Shown piece after piece: positions 53,905 through 62,869 of a DNA stretch of 64,000 nt. Source of the DNA: an uncultured Alistipes sp. GTDB lineage: Bacteria; Bacteroidota; Bacteroidia; Bacteroidales; Rikenellaceae. The stretch's first letter is position 1. Each line of letters opens with the position of its first letter. Under the pieces are notes generated by a model. The model had not been told where the DNA came from and did no database searches. It worked only from the letters and a program-made list of their open reading frames with translations. Location of the stretch: NCBI GenBank assembly GCA_900545315.1, contig UQYM01000006.1, forward strand, positions 1 to 64,000, written 5' to 3'. The position numbers and the translations under genes are program-made.

Positions 53905-54678
53905 TTATCGGATCTGAACGGTGCGGGTGGTGTGGTCGAACAACAGGTGCCCGTCCCGGAACAGCCGATCGATATTCCCGGCATCGATCATCTCCTGCGG
54001 TGATCCATAAAGGAATTTGCCCTGATCGATCATCACAATCGGATCACACAACTCGAGCGCAACATTGAGATCGTGTGTCGAAAAGAGAATCGTTTTGCCT
54101 TGTTCACGAGCTAAAGAGCGCAGCAACAGGACAATTTCGTATTTGTTGGGGAGATCCAGAAAGGCGGTCGGCTCGTCGAGCAGAATGACCGGCGTATCTT
54201 GTGCCAGCGAGCGGGCGATCATCACCCGTTGGCACTCCCCGTCGCTGAGTGTGCTGACATTCTTCTCGCCAAACGACTCCAACCCTACCAATCGGAGTGA
54301 CTGTTGGACAATCTCCCGATCGGCATCGGTCAGACTGCCGATCCAGTTTGTGTAGGGAGCGCGACCCAGACCGACGAGATTGTTTACCTTCAGATTGCTG
54401 GCACGCACATTTTCGGTCGACACGAAGCTGATCCGGGCGGCGACTTCACGCTGAGGCAGGGCGTGTATCGAGTCTCCTCCGATCAGGATCTGCCCCTGCA
54501 ACGGTTTTAACAACCCCATGATGGTACGCAACAGGGTACTTTTCCCCGTTCCGTTGCGACCGATTAACGCTGTAAGCTCTCCCCGATTGAACGAGAGATT
54601 GACATGCTCGAACAGCGTGCGTCCAGGATAGCCCAGCGCAAGATCCTTCAGTTGAATGGTATGGTCGGTTGCGGTCAT
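53905..54678 (-). CDS. FecE-type ABC transporter ATPase
   Basis: 257 residues. The cytoplasmic ATPase of a metal-chelate importer. Walker A GRNGTGKSTLL, signature LSDGECQRVMIARSLA, Walker B PVILLDEPTAFLD, H-loop FSTHDLNVAL. The signature reads LSDGE instead of the common LSGGE, a tolerated change. It lies 11 bp behind the permease gene. The late tail (TVQIR) is short. Substrate (ferric siderophore, haem or cobalamin) cannot be told from the ATPase. Confidence 0.95.
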   Translation of the reverse strand: MTATDHTIQLKDLALGYPGRTLFEHVNLSFNRGELTALIGRNGTGKSTLLRTIMGLLKPLQGQILIGGDSIHALPQREVAARISFVSTENVRASNLKVNNLVGLGRAPYTNWIGSLTDADREIVQQSLRLVGLESFGEKNVSTLSDGECQRVMIARSLAQDTPVILLDEPTAFLDLPNKYEIVLLLRSLAREQGKTILFSTHDLNVALELCDPIVMIDQGKFLYGSPQEMIDAGNIDRLFRDGHLLFDHTTRTVQIR

Positions 54679-54689
54679 GGTAGCGGGGG

Positions 54690-55709
54690 TTAGAAAATTT
54701 TGCGGTTGCGAACAATGACCAGTACGATGATCGGAATGCCCAGCAGTGCCGTAATGGTATTGACCGGAAGCACCATTTCATGGCCGGGCAGTTGGGCAAT
54801 AATATCGCACAGCAGCATGGTGACGCTGCCCATCAGCATCGACGCAGGCATCAGGATACGATGGTCGGCATTGCCGGTCAACATGCGGGCTACGTGCGGA
54901 ACCGCAATGCCGATGAAGCCGATCGGGCCACAGAAAGCGGTGACTGTTCCGGCCAGCAGGGTTGTGCTGGTGAAGAGCAGAAAGCGGATCCAGCGAATGT
55001 TAAGTCCCATGGTGCGGGCATAGTTCTCTCCCAGCAACAGCAGGTTGAGCGGTTTGATCAGGTAGATCGATAGGGCCAGACCGGCCACGACAATACCGCT
55101 CATTATCCCGAGTTGTTGCAGCGAAACACCGCTAAGACTGCCCATGGTCCAGACGACAAACGATTTGAGGGCCGAATCGGGGCTCAGGTATTGCAGGATT
55201 TGTACGATGGCCGAAGCGGCACTGCCGAACATCATTCCCAAAATCAGGATGGCCATGATATCTTTGAGTCGTACCGAAACGGCCATGATCACGGCCAGAA
55301 TCAGCGCTGCGCCGACCCATGCCGATCCGACCACGCCAATATTGCGCAACGTCTCGGAAGCGACCGAGACTCCCAACAGCGGGGCTCCCAGTAAGAAGAG
55401 TGAGACACCCAGACTGGCTCCGGAGCTGATACCCAAGACGTATGGTCCAGCCAGTGGATTTCGGAAAAGGGTCTGCATTTGCAAGCCGCTTGCAGAGAGT
55501 GCAGCTCCGACAATCAGGGCGGTAATGGCTTTCGGCAGACGGAAGTGGGTAACCAGTATGCGGGTTTGAGGATCTGCCTCCTGACCGAAGAGTACACCCA
55601 ATACCTCTTTGACCTGCAGCGAGACCGACCCCAACAGCAGACTGGCTACAAAAAGCAGGACCAGCAGCAGGGCCAGCAGGATAAAGCAGAGTAGAGTGCG
55701 TTTTTTCAT
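54690..55709 (-). CDS. FecCD-type ABC transporter permease
   Basis: 339 residues, about ten membrane helices. Signatures are GRAxxASGLQMQTLFRNPLAGPYVLGISSGASLG-type segments (ALSASGLQMQTLF, NPLAGPYVLGISSG) and FCGPIGFIGIAVPHVARML, the EAA-like ATPase contact. The N-terminus MKKRTLLCF is the natural start. It forms an importer with the downstream ATPase and the binding protein further upstream, although 449 bp separate it from the latter. Confidence 0.95.
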   Translation of the reverse strand: MKKRTLLCFILLALLLVLLFVASLLLGSVSLQVKEVLGVLFGQEADPQTRILVTHFRLPKAITALIVGAALSASGLQMQTLFRNPLAGPYVLGISSGASLGVSLFLLGAPLLGVSVASETLRNIGVVGSAWVGAALILAVIMAVSVRLKDIMAILILGMMFGSAASAIVQILQYLSPDSALKSFVVWTMGSLSGVSLQQLGIMSGIVVAGLALSIYLIKPLNLLLLGENYARTMGLNIRWIRFLLFTSTTLLAGTVTAFCGPIGFIGIAVPHVARMLTGNADHRILMPASMLMGSVTMLLCDIIAQLPGHEMVLPVNTITALLGIPIIVLVIVRNRKIF

Positions 55710-56158
55710 AGGGCGGATTCCAATCGGTTTGCAGAGCCGTTCCGAAATTTACTAAAAACTTGATTATATGGAGGCTTATTAATTGAAAACTGGCAGGTAA
55801 AGATCCTTGCCGCAGATCTGTGTTATTTTGGGATTCAGTTGCTTACAAGGTTTTCGGTTCGTGAACAAAATTGTTGTTTCACATCCATTGCGTACCAATC
55901 CCGGTCGTTCAGTGTGGGAAATTGATGTTGAAAGTGAACCTTGAATTTCAATTTGTGTTCCTAATCGTGGAACTCTCAATCAATAAAAGCTTGGCAACTA
56001 AAAAAAGTTGGAGCGAAGAGGTAACTTGCAAAAAACATCTTTTAGAATTAAGGTTTTCTGGGCAGGGGCAGAAACCTTGGGGTGGAGTGAGAACCTTATC
56101 GGGCGAATCGGGTCACTTTCAATCGACACATGCCACGGATCGTGAGCGGGCAAGCTAT
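55710..56158. other. Long gap inside the importer locus
   Basis: 449 bp between the binding-protein stop and the permease start on the minus strand, unusual inside such an operon. It holds AAGGTTT/AAACCTT arms (about 56051-56079) with an inner CTG/CAG pairing, which could end or process the first transcript. No gene, and no exact promoter box for the permease, was seen. Confidence 0.45.
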
Positions 56159-57304
56159 TTATTTTAGTTGGCGGAAATAGAACAGCGTATGGTCTGGCAG
56201 CAGCTCCGGGTGCAAAATGCGGATCATGTCTTTGAGTGTCCGGTCCGGATAGAGTGCTCCGGATTCCCAAAAGTCGCTTCCTCCACTGGGGGTGGTACGG
56301 GCGTTATTGTTGTAAACATGTTTTTCGCGTACCGGTTTGATCGATTCGAAGCGCGTGTTCATCGCCCGTAACTCGGCCAGGTTGGTGGCGGTACCGGGAC
56401 TCAACCAATAGTCGGCTTTCGAGGCGGTTACAAAGGCCGTTTCGGTGCTGATCGGACGACTTTGGTCCGAATCCACTCCGCTACATGCATAATTGCCTCC
56501 GGCATCCTCGATCAAACGTACCATGTAGCTGCGATCGCCGGGCACAAACCAGGAGTCTTGCCACGGGGCATTGAGCATCACCTCCGGACGCTGTTCAACA
56601 TCGGCCACCAACGCCTTTGCCTGGTTGTACTCGGTTTGAATGCTGTCGAACAGGGAGCGGGCACGCTCTCCCCGATCGACAAACTCACCGAAAAGGGTAA
56701 CCCATTCGGCTCTGCCCAGCGGATTGTTCTCGACATAATCACCGATGTAGATGGTTTTGAGCCCGAGTTCGTTGAGCTTTGCCGTCAGCGCATTTTCACC
56801 GGTAATGCCATACAGGAAGATGACATCGGGTTGCAGTGCCACCAGCTGTTCGAAGTTGAGGCTGTTGTCGAATCCGGTTTCAGTAATCTCGCCGGCGGCA
56901 ATACGTTGTCGGATGCGTTCCGAAAAGATGAAGCCGGTTCCGGAGATGGCCCGGATGACGCTGTCGGCCCCCAGAGCCTCCAAAAAGGCTACATAAGAGG
57001 AGGACATGCAGACCGCTTTGCGAATAGGGGCCTGGAGGGTCACGCCGTCAAAATCGGCCGGAGCCTGTTCGCCATCCCGCGCAAGAAAAATCCATTGCGA
57101 CACACTGTCTGCCCCCTGCCACGGATTGGTGATGTGCAGTACCGAGCTCTTCCCGGAACGGAAAATCTCAAATCCCGAAGCATATTGCGGATGGTAAAGG
57201 GTATCGAGTGACGTTGCGGTGCGGTCGTTTTTACCGTGGGATCCTCCGCAAGCGGAGAGCAGCAAACTCAACAGTAACAGATAAATAACGGTCTGTCGGC
57301 GCAT
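56159..57304 (-). CDS. FecB-type substrate-binding lipoprotein
   Basis: 381 residues. The signal ends with lipobox LLSAC (Cys about residue 19), so it is anchored to a membrane facing the periplasm after Lgt action. Class III binding-protein fold: RKAVCMSSSYVAFLEALGA, TGFDNSLNFEQLVALQPDVIFLYG, LNELGLKTIYIGDYVENNPLGRAEW (listed in short pieces here) and a long helical link. It matches the iron-chelate branch; a vitamin B12 cargo is not excluded. Separated from its permease by 449 bp. Confidence 0.92.
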   Translation of the reverse strand: MRRQTVIYLLLLSLLLSACGGSHGKNDRTATSLDTLYHPQYASGFEIFRSGKSSVLHITNPWQGADSVSQWIFLARDGEQAPADFDGVTLQAPIRKAVCMSSSYVAFLEALGADSVIRAISGTGFIFSERIRQRIAAGEITETGFDNSLNFEQLVALQPDVIFLYGITGENALTAKLNELGLKTIYIGDYVENNPLGRAEWVTLFGEFVDRGERARSLFDSIQTEYNQAKALVADVEQRPEVMLNAPWQDSWFVPGDRSYMVRLIEDAGGNYACSGVDSDQSRPISTETAFVTASKADYWLSPGTATNLAELRAMNTRFESIKPVREKHVYNNNARTTPSGGSDFWESGALYPDRTLKDMIRILHPELLPDHTLFYFRQLK

Positions 57305-57383
57305 GGTTGGAATCTGGATCAGAAGAGTGAATAAACAGGTTACCTCAAGGGGCTGACAAAGATGCAGTGTGTCTTCAAAGATG

Positions 57384-57710
57384 TTATTTGGGCGGCTGAT
57401 TGTCGTAAATCAGGTAGTCGATGCCCAACATTAACAACAGCAGGAAATAGGGAATGGTGCCGGTAACGGCTCCGTGGATCAGGATATAGAGCAGCGCCGT
57501 GAAGGTGACCAAACGCACCTTGGCATTGCGATTCAGCTTTTTGAAGTGGCGAATGTCGCGGATGGCCGTAGGTAAATTACGCAATAGGTAAACCCCTATG
57601 GCACATAAAGCGACGATTAGTCCGGCCGTGGGATACTTGCTGTGCAACAGTGCACCCACGACAATGACAACGACAACCAATTGAATCAGGGTTTTCGAAG
57701 AAATTTTCAT
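57384..57710 (-). CDS. Small integral membrane protein, function unknown
   Basis: 108 residues, not recognised. The hydrophobic profile gives four probable helices (about 7-24, 27-44, 67-83, 86-102) and a basic cytoplasmic loop between the second and third (RNLPTAIRDIRHFKKLNRNAK). It lies 79 bp ahead of the binding-protein gene on the same strand and might be co-transcribed with it. Its composition and start (MKISSKTLIQ) look real. Confidence 0.7.
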   Translation of the reverse strand: MKISSKTLIQLVVVVIVVGALLHSKYPTAGLIVALCAIGVYLLRNLPTAIRDIRHFKKLNRNAKVRLVTFTALLYILIHGAVTGTIPYFLLLLMLGIDYLIYDNQPPK

Positions 57711-57872
57711 TTGTCGAAAGTTTTTCGGGCTTACAAGTGTTCGTTTTGACAGACCCGAGGCGTATGATTGCCAACACTGTGGCAGATGATATAATAAAAA
57801 ACAGCGGGAACAAAGTTACAATAAAAATCTTTTTTTTAGATTTGCTATAACTAAATTTTGGAGCCTGAATCT

Positions 57873-59072
57873 ATGCCTTGTTTGTCAACTAAAAGTCGTA
57901 TTTTACCCGCCTCGCCGATCCGTAAATTGGTTCCGTATGCCGAAGCGGCAGCGCATCAGGGAGTTAAAATCTACCATTTAAACATCGGACAGCCCGATAT
58001 CCCTACTCCTCAGATCGCCATTGATGCGGTTAAGGGAATCCATGACAAGATCTTCGCGTATGGCCATTCGGCCGGGCTGGAATCCTATCGTCGCAAACTG
58101 GTAGGCTATTATCAGCGTGTCGGAATCGATCTGACCTACGAAAATCTGATGATTACCAACGGAGGATCCGAAGCCATCTTCATGGCCCTCTCCATCTGCC
58201 TCGATGAGGGCGATGAGGTGTTGATCCCCGAACCGTTTTATGCCAATTATAACGGTTTTGCTGTCGAGGCTGGAGTCAAGGTACGCACCATTGCGGCCTC
58301 CATCGACAATAATTTCGCGTTGCCGCCCATCGAAGAGTTCGATCGTCACATCACCCCCCGCACTAAGGCTATTCTGATCTGCAACCCCAATAACCCGACC
58401 GGTTACCTCTATTCGCAGGCCGAGTTGGATCAGTTGCGCGATATTGTACTCAAACACGATCTGTTCCTGATCTGCGACGAGGTGTATCGGGAGTTTTGCT
58501 ACGATGGAGCCAAACATATTTCGGGAATGACCCTCAAAGGTGCCGAACAGAATGTTATCATGATTGATTCCGTATCGAAACGATACAGTATGTGTGGCGT
58601 ACGTTTGGGAGCACTCGTCACCCGAAATAAGGAGGTGCTCGACGCCGCGTTGCGAATGGGACAGGCCCGTCTTTGTCCGCCCTATCTGGCCCAGGTGGCC
58701 GCCATTGCCGCACTCGATACGCCACAAAGTTATTTCCAACAGGTTCACGATGAGTATGTCGTCCGTCGCAACTGCATTGTTAAGGCGTTGAACGAAATCG
58801 AAGGGGTCTATTGCCCCACTCCACGGGGAGCCTTCTATTCGATCGTCAGATTGCCGGTCGATGATGCCGACCGTTTTGCTCGCTGGCTGCTCGAAGAGTT
58901 CCGATACAAGAACCAGACCGTGATGTTGGCTCCGGCTGCCGGCTTCTATGCTACGCCGGGCATGGGTCGTAATGAGGTGCGGATCGCTTATGTGCTCAAG
59001 TGTGAGGATCTGCTGGCTGCAGCCGAATGCCTCCGCGAAGCCTTGAAGGTCTATCCGGGTCGCACGATTTAA
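57873..59072 (+). CDS. Class I/II pyridoxal-phosphate aminotransferase (aspartate aminotransferase-like)
   Basis: 399 residues from the ATG at 57873; a TTG at 57858 is less likely. Fold type I PLP enzyme: NIGQPDIPTP (N-terminal), YGHSAGLESYRRKL, NPNNPTGYLYS, and the PLP lysine in DSVSKRYSMCGVRLG. The C-terminal RIAYVLKCEDL holds the carboxylate-binding Arg. It is probably an aspartate or aromatic transaminase; specificity cannot be read. It is followed by a terminator 135 nt on. The start is very close to a possible promoter (AAATTTTG, 57853-57860). Confidence 0.92.
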   Translation: MPCLSTKSRILPASPIRKLVPYAEAAAHQGVKIYHLNIGQPDIPTPQIAIDAVKGIHDKIFAYGHSAGLESYRRKLVGYYQRVGIDLTYENLMITNGGSEAIFMALSICLDEGDEVLIPEPFYANYNGFAVEAGVKVRTIAASIDNNFALPPIEEFDRHITPRTKAILICNPNNPTGYLYSQAELDQLRDIVLKHDLFLICDEVYREFCYDGAKHISGMTLKGAEQNVIMIDSVSKRYSMCGVRLGALVTRNKEVLDAALRMGQARLCPPYLAQVAAIAALDTPQSYFQQVHDEYVVRRNCIVKALNEIEGVYCPTPRGAFYSIVRLPVDDADRFARWLLEEFRYKNQTVMLAPAAGFYATPGMGRNEVRIAYVLKCEDLLAAAECLREALKVYPGRTI

Positions 59073-59206
59073 CCCCGGTAGGCGCTGCTTGCAGGAAGGA
59101 GCGATTGCATAGCTGGTGTGTAGAGGTCTGCCTTGATTCGTGGGGGTAACTCAAAAAGTGGGTCTTGCGAATGTGGGCCTTCGACTAGCCTCAATAAAAT
59201 TGAAAT

Positions 59207-59250
59207 AAAACCTGTTTGAGACGATTGGGTTCGGCTTGAACAGGTTTTTT
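59207..59250 (+). terminator. Terminator of the aminotransferase gene
   Basis: AAAACCTGTT (59207-59216) pairs with AACAGGTTTT (59239-59248), then more T. The loop is long (22 nt). Confidence 0.85.
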
Positions 59251-60018
59251 GTTTATTTGCTTGTTTGCGGTGAGGCGTTGACGGTTTGGGATCTTGCTTC
59301 CTGTGTCAATGGGGATGCGGGCTGTCGGCCACCCCATTCTTTGAGCGACTCGGAGTGGAAGGAGTGTTCAGAAGGGCCTCTGGTGTTATCGCTGTGCAAG
59401 GCGAAGCGGAATGCGATGGTCGTTAGCGGCTTGTGGCCTTTTTAATTGCAAGAGGGGAAGATGTTCAGTGTGGTGATTGGAATCTGGTCTGTCGGAGGTT
59501 TAGTTGTTTACACGGAGATGGTGGGTCGTATTTGTGAGGGTGCTGTGGGGCAGTGAACCGATCACTGGTCAGAATGGTCTGTTGGCGCGGGAGCACAAGG
59601 CAACGGTCGGTAACATGATCGATTATCTTCCAATCGAACCATTCCAATTGGGTGCTGTTTGCAATCTGTTGCTTTTGATTAAAAAACGTGTTTACATCCG
59701 GCCGTGGGGCCTCGAACAGCGTATGATCGGTTGCAATGTATGGGTGCAGCCGATTGTCAGATTGCACTCCGGGCGGATCATAGGTTGAAACGACATTGCA
59801 GGGATACTTTGATTCCGTTATTTACGTTATTGGTAAGAGGAGGCGCCCGGATGCGAGTTGCAGGCGGATTATGCTGAACCGCTGCAACAGGATGAAACAT
59901 TCGGATGACGATTTTCCGTTGAGGGAGTTGTGTTCCCGAAAAGCGTATCCATCACGTCCTGCGTTCCAGGCGCCAACGCTTGAACCCTTTTCGGGAGGGA
60001 TAAACCGACATTTTGCAC
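59251..60018. other. Intergenic region before porX
   Basis: 768 bp, strongly G-rich on the plus strand. Two overlapping frames (plus 59504-59788, minus 59465-59767) have poor composition and no known motif. A gap this long in a dense region may hold a lost gene, but nothing supports a feature. Confidence 0.45.
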
Positions 60019-60050
60019 TATATTTGAATAGCAGCTTTTCCGTATATTTG
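60019..60050 (+). promoter_or_regulatory. Tandem -7 boxes before porX
   Basis: TATATTTG occurs at 60019-60026 and again at 60043-60050, both exact. The second lies only 16 bp before the porX start, giving a near-leaderless message. Confidence 0.7.
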
Positions 60051-60066
60051 TAAAAAAGCAGGTACT

Positions 60067-61623
60067 ATGAGTAATGGAGTCAGAATTCTTTGGGTGGATG
60101 ACGAGATCGATCTGCTCAAACCGCATTTGCTCTTCCTGAAGGGGAAAGGGTACGAAGTGGAGACAGCCAACAATGCATACGACGCGATCGATATGGTCGG
60201 GTCACATCCCTATGATCTGATCATTCTCGATGAGATGATGCCGGGTATGACCGGTTTGGAGACGCTGCCCAAAATCAAGGAGATTCGCCCGACGACACCG
60301 GTCATCATGGTGACCAAGAGCGAGGAGGAGAACATTATGGATAAGGCTGTTGGCTCCAAAATTGCCGATTATCTGATCAAACCGGTAAACCCCAATCAGG
60401 TGCTGCTCTCGATCAAAAAGAATGTCCACAGTCAGCAGTTGGTCTCCGAACAGAGTATGGCCGATTATCGCAGTCAGTTCGGTGAGATTGCTTCGGCTCT
60501 GGGGCAGGCCCGTACCTTTGCGGATTGGGCGGCCATTTATAAACGGTTGGTCGGTTGGGAGGTCGAACTGACCGAGTCCACCGATACCGGCATTCGGGAG
60601 ATCCTGGCTTTTCAGAAGAACGAAGCCAACAACGAGTTCAGCAAGTTCATTCGCAATCACTATCTGAGCTGGTTCTCGGATCGGGATCAGGATACGCCCG
60701 TACTGTCGCACAACCTGATGAAATCAAAGGTCTTTCCAGTAGCCGATGCCAACCCCAAAACGGTCTTCATCCTGATCGATAATTTCCGTTACGATCAGTG
60801 GCGGGTGATCCATCCGATCCTGCATAACCTCTATGAGGTCGAACAGGAGGATTTTTATTGCAGCATCCTGCCCACTGCTACCCAGTATGCCCGTAATGCG
60901 ATATTTGCCGGGTTGACTCCGTTGGCTATCGATAAAGTTATGCCCAATCTCTGGCTCAACGACAACGAGATGGGCGGTAAAAACCGTCACGAAGAGGACT
61001 TCCTCAAACGGCAGTTGCAGTCGCAGGGCCGTAGCGGTAAGCTCTTTTTTGACAAGATTATCCGTTCGGATGCCGGGAAACGGCTGCTCGACAACATCGA
61101 GAAGGTGCACCAGGCCGACTTTTCGGTGATTGTGTTCAATTTCCTGGACATGTTGTCGCATGCCCGCACCGAGACGCAGATTATTCGCGATCTGGCGGAG
61201 GATGAGGCTGCGTTCCGCTCCTTGACTCGCTCCTGGTTCGAACACTCCGATCTGTTGTTGTTGCTCAAGATGCTGGCCGAACGGGGACACACCGTGATTC
61301 TCTCTTCAGACCACGGTACGGTGCGGGTCGATAATCCCGTGAAGGTAGTGGGTGATCGCGAAACCTCGCCGAACTTGCGGTACAAAACGGGTCGTAACCT
61401 CAACTTTAACCCCAAGGAGGTGTTTGCCATCACCAAACCCGAATTGGCTCACCTGCCCAAATCCAACATCACGTCCACCTATATCTTTGCCTACAACCGG
61501 GATTTCTTCGTCTATCCGACCAATACGAACCAATATGTTCGCTATTACGACAACACCTTCCAGCACGGAGGAATTTCGATGGAGGAGATGATCGTTCCTT
61601 TTATTGTGCTGAAGCCGAGATAA
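60067..61623 (+). CDS. porX: PorX-type response regulator with PglZ domain (type IX secretion regulator)
   Basis: 518 residues. A CheY-like receiver (about 1-120) has the acidic pair Asp11/Asp12 and phospho-acceptor Asp55 in LIILDEMMPG. A helical linker leads to a PglZ/alkaline-phosphatase-superfamily domain (about 200-518): FILIDNFRYDQW, LPTATQYARNAIF, SSDHGTVRV and FQHGGISMEEMIVP carry the expected metal-binding Asp/Thr/His residues. In Porphyromonas, PorX controls genes of the type IX secretion system together with kinase PorY and sigma factor SigP. No T9SS structural genes lie in the window. It is followed by tsaE after 379 bp. Confidence 0.94.
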   Translation: MSNGVRILWVDDEIDLLKPHLLFLKGKGYEVETANNAYDAIDMVGSHPYDLIILDEMMPGMTGLETLPKIKEIRPTTPVIMVTKSEEENIMDKAVGSKIADYLIKPVNPNQVLLSIKKNVHSQQLVSEQSMADYRSQFGEIASALGQARTFADWAAIYKRLVGWEVELTESTDTGIREILAFQKNEANNEFSKFIRNHYLSWFSDRDQDTPVLSHNLMKSKVFPVADANPKTVFILIDNFRYDQWRVIHPILHNLYEVEQEDFYCSILPTATQYARNAIFAGLTPLAIDKVMPNLWLNDNEMGGKNRHEEDFLKRQLQSQGRSGKLFFDKIIRSDAGKRLLDNIEKVHQADFSVIVFNFLDMLSHARTETQIIRDLAEDEAAFRSLTRSWFEHSDLLLLLKMLAERGHTVILSSDHGTVRVDNPVKVVGDRETSPNLRYKTGRNLNFNPKEVFAITKPELAHLPKSNITSTYIFAYNRDFFVYPTNTNQYVRYYDNTFQHGGISMEEMIVPFIVLKPR

Positions 61624-62002
61624 AAAAAGGCGTTTGGAGAACATCGGGAGTTGCAGTCGGTCTTCTTAGTAGGATTTGTCGAGGACGAGCTGTCGGGGTG
61701 GAGCTATTGGAGGCCAGTTGAAGGGATGAAGCCCGATTCGGCCTTTTCCCAAAACGGTGCTTTCGTGTGAATCGGGTAGGTGTTAGATGCCTGATTGACA
61801 GTGATCCTCACAGTGCTTGGGGAGGATTATGTCGGCCGGTTTGCTGATTTGGAATGGCCCTCTCGAAACAGGGAGGTGTGAGCAATGCCTGTGAATAGGA
61901 GGTTCTTCAAAAATAGTTTGTATTTTTGCCACAAGAGGATGGCCTCGCTGCCGGATCCGGAACTGTTCTGGATGGATCGAAATTTGGTATGCGGGGCTCT
62001 CG
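61624..62002. promoter_or_regulatory. Intergenic region with the tsaE promoter
   Basis: 379 bp, G-rich on this strand. TATTTTTG (61921-61928) is an exact -7 box 75 bp before the tsaE start. No terminator stem with a T-run was found after porX. Confidence 0.55.
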
Positions 62003-62437
62003 ATGAATTATTCGACTATGAAGACAATCAAAGTAGATGGACTGGGTGATCTCCGCGATGCTGCAAAGGAGATTCTCGAATCGTTAGAGGGGCGTACTAT
62101 CGTTGCTTTCCGCGGTGAGATGGGCGCCGGAAAGACTACGCTGATCCGAGAGATTTGCGACCAGTTGGGGGTGACCGATACGGTGACCAGCCCCACCTTC
62201 GCCATTGTCAATGAATATAAGGATCGGGAGATGCGCCCGATCTACCATTTCGACTTTTATCGAATCGACCGGATTGAGGAGGCGTTCGATTTCGGGTACG
62301 AAGAGTATTTTTATAGTGGCGATCTCTGTCTGATCGAGTGGCCCGAAAAGATCGAGCCCCTGATGCCCACAGAAGGGGTGATGACCGTCCGGATCGACGT
62401 GACCGGCGAAGAGGATCGCGTGATCACCATCGACTAA
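62003..62437 (+). CDS. tsaE: tRNA threonylcarbamoyladenosine synthesis ATPase TsaE
   Basis: 144 residues. TsaE binds the TsaB-TsaD complex and supports t6A37 formation on ANN-decoding tRNAs. P-loop FRGEMGAGKTTLIREI, switch-like TSPTFAIVNEYKD, and HFDFYRI with LIEWPEKIEPLMP are family signatures. Starts at 62003 and 62018 (MKTIKVDG) are both possible. porX and tsaE adjacency is, to my knowledge, common in Bacteroidota. Confidence 0.95.
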   Translation: MNYSTMKTIKVDGLGDLRDAAKEILESLEGRTIVAFRGEMGAGKTTLIREICDQLGVTDTVTSPTFAIVNEYKDREMRPIYHFDFYRIDRIEEAFDFGYEEYFYSGDLCLIEWPEKIEPLMPTEGVMTVRIDVTGEEDRVITID

Positions 62438-62869
62438 CTCTCCACCAATGATCTTGTGTGCCGCCGGGAAGCGGGCTGAGGAATGACTGCGCGCGGACCG
62501 GACTATTTGTTAGCCTTGTGTTTGTTCGTTGGGTCGGAACAGGCGTTCCAGATAGGATCTGGGATGGGCATAGGAGCTCGCAGACATGCTTGGAAAACTC
62601 TCCGAGGCATTACCAGTCGGGAGAAGGCAGGATAGGAGATGCGAAACTATAAGGCGTAGAGCGTGTTTATTGTATGCACGGGTTATGCATGGGGCGATTT
62701 GATAGCGTCGGAGACAGATCGGCCGATTGATTCGATTGGTAAGATAGATAACATAAAGGACAGCCATTAGGCTGTCCTTTATTGTTTTAGATAGATTATT
62801 TTGCCGATTTATGGCGTGATGGCAACGCGGGTAACACAAGATTGCCATCTCCGAATTTGTAGTTGGAAT
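62438..62869. other. Intergenic region between tsaE and the GH88 gene
   Basis: 432 bp, no gene. A perfect 11-bp stem AAAGGACAGCC (62755-62765) with GGCTGTCCTTT (62770-62780) and ATTGTTTT after it is a terminator placed between the convergent genes; its A/T flanks suit both directions. Confidence 0.7.
62755..62788. terminator. Terminator between tsaE and the GH88 gene
   Basis: Stem 62755-62765 with 62770-62780, 4-nt loop, T-rich on the plus-strand side. About 90 nt beyond the end of the GH88 gene and 317 nt beyond tsaE. Confidence 0.85.

Noticed and set aside
59465..59788. Two overlapping frames before porX
   Set aside because: Both strands are open over the same stretch, with odd composition and no known motif; neither has a convincing start signal.
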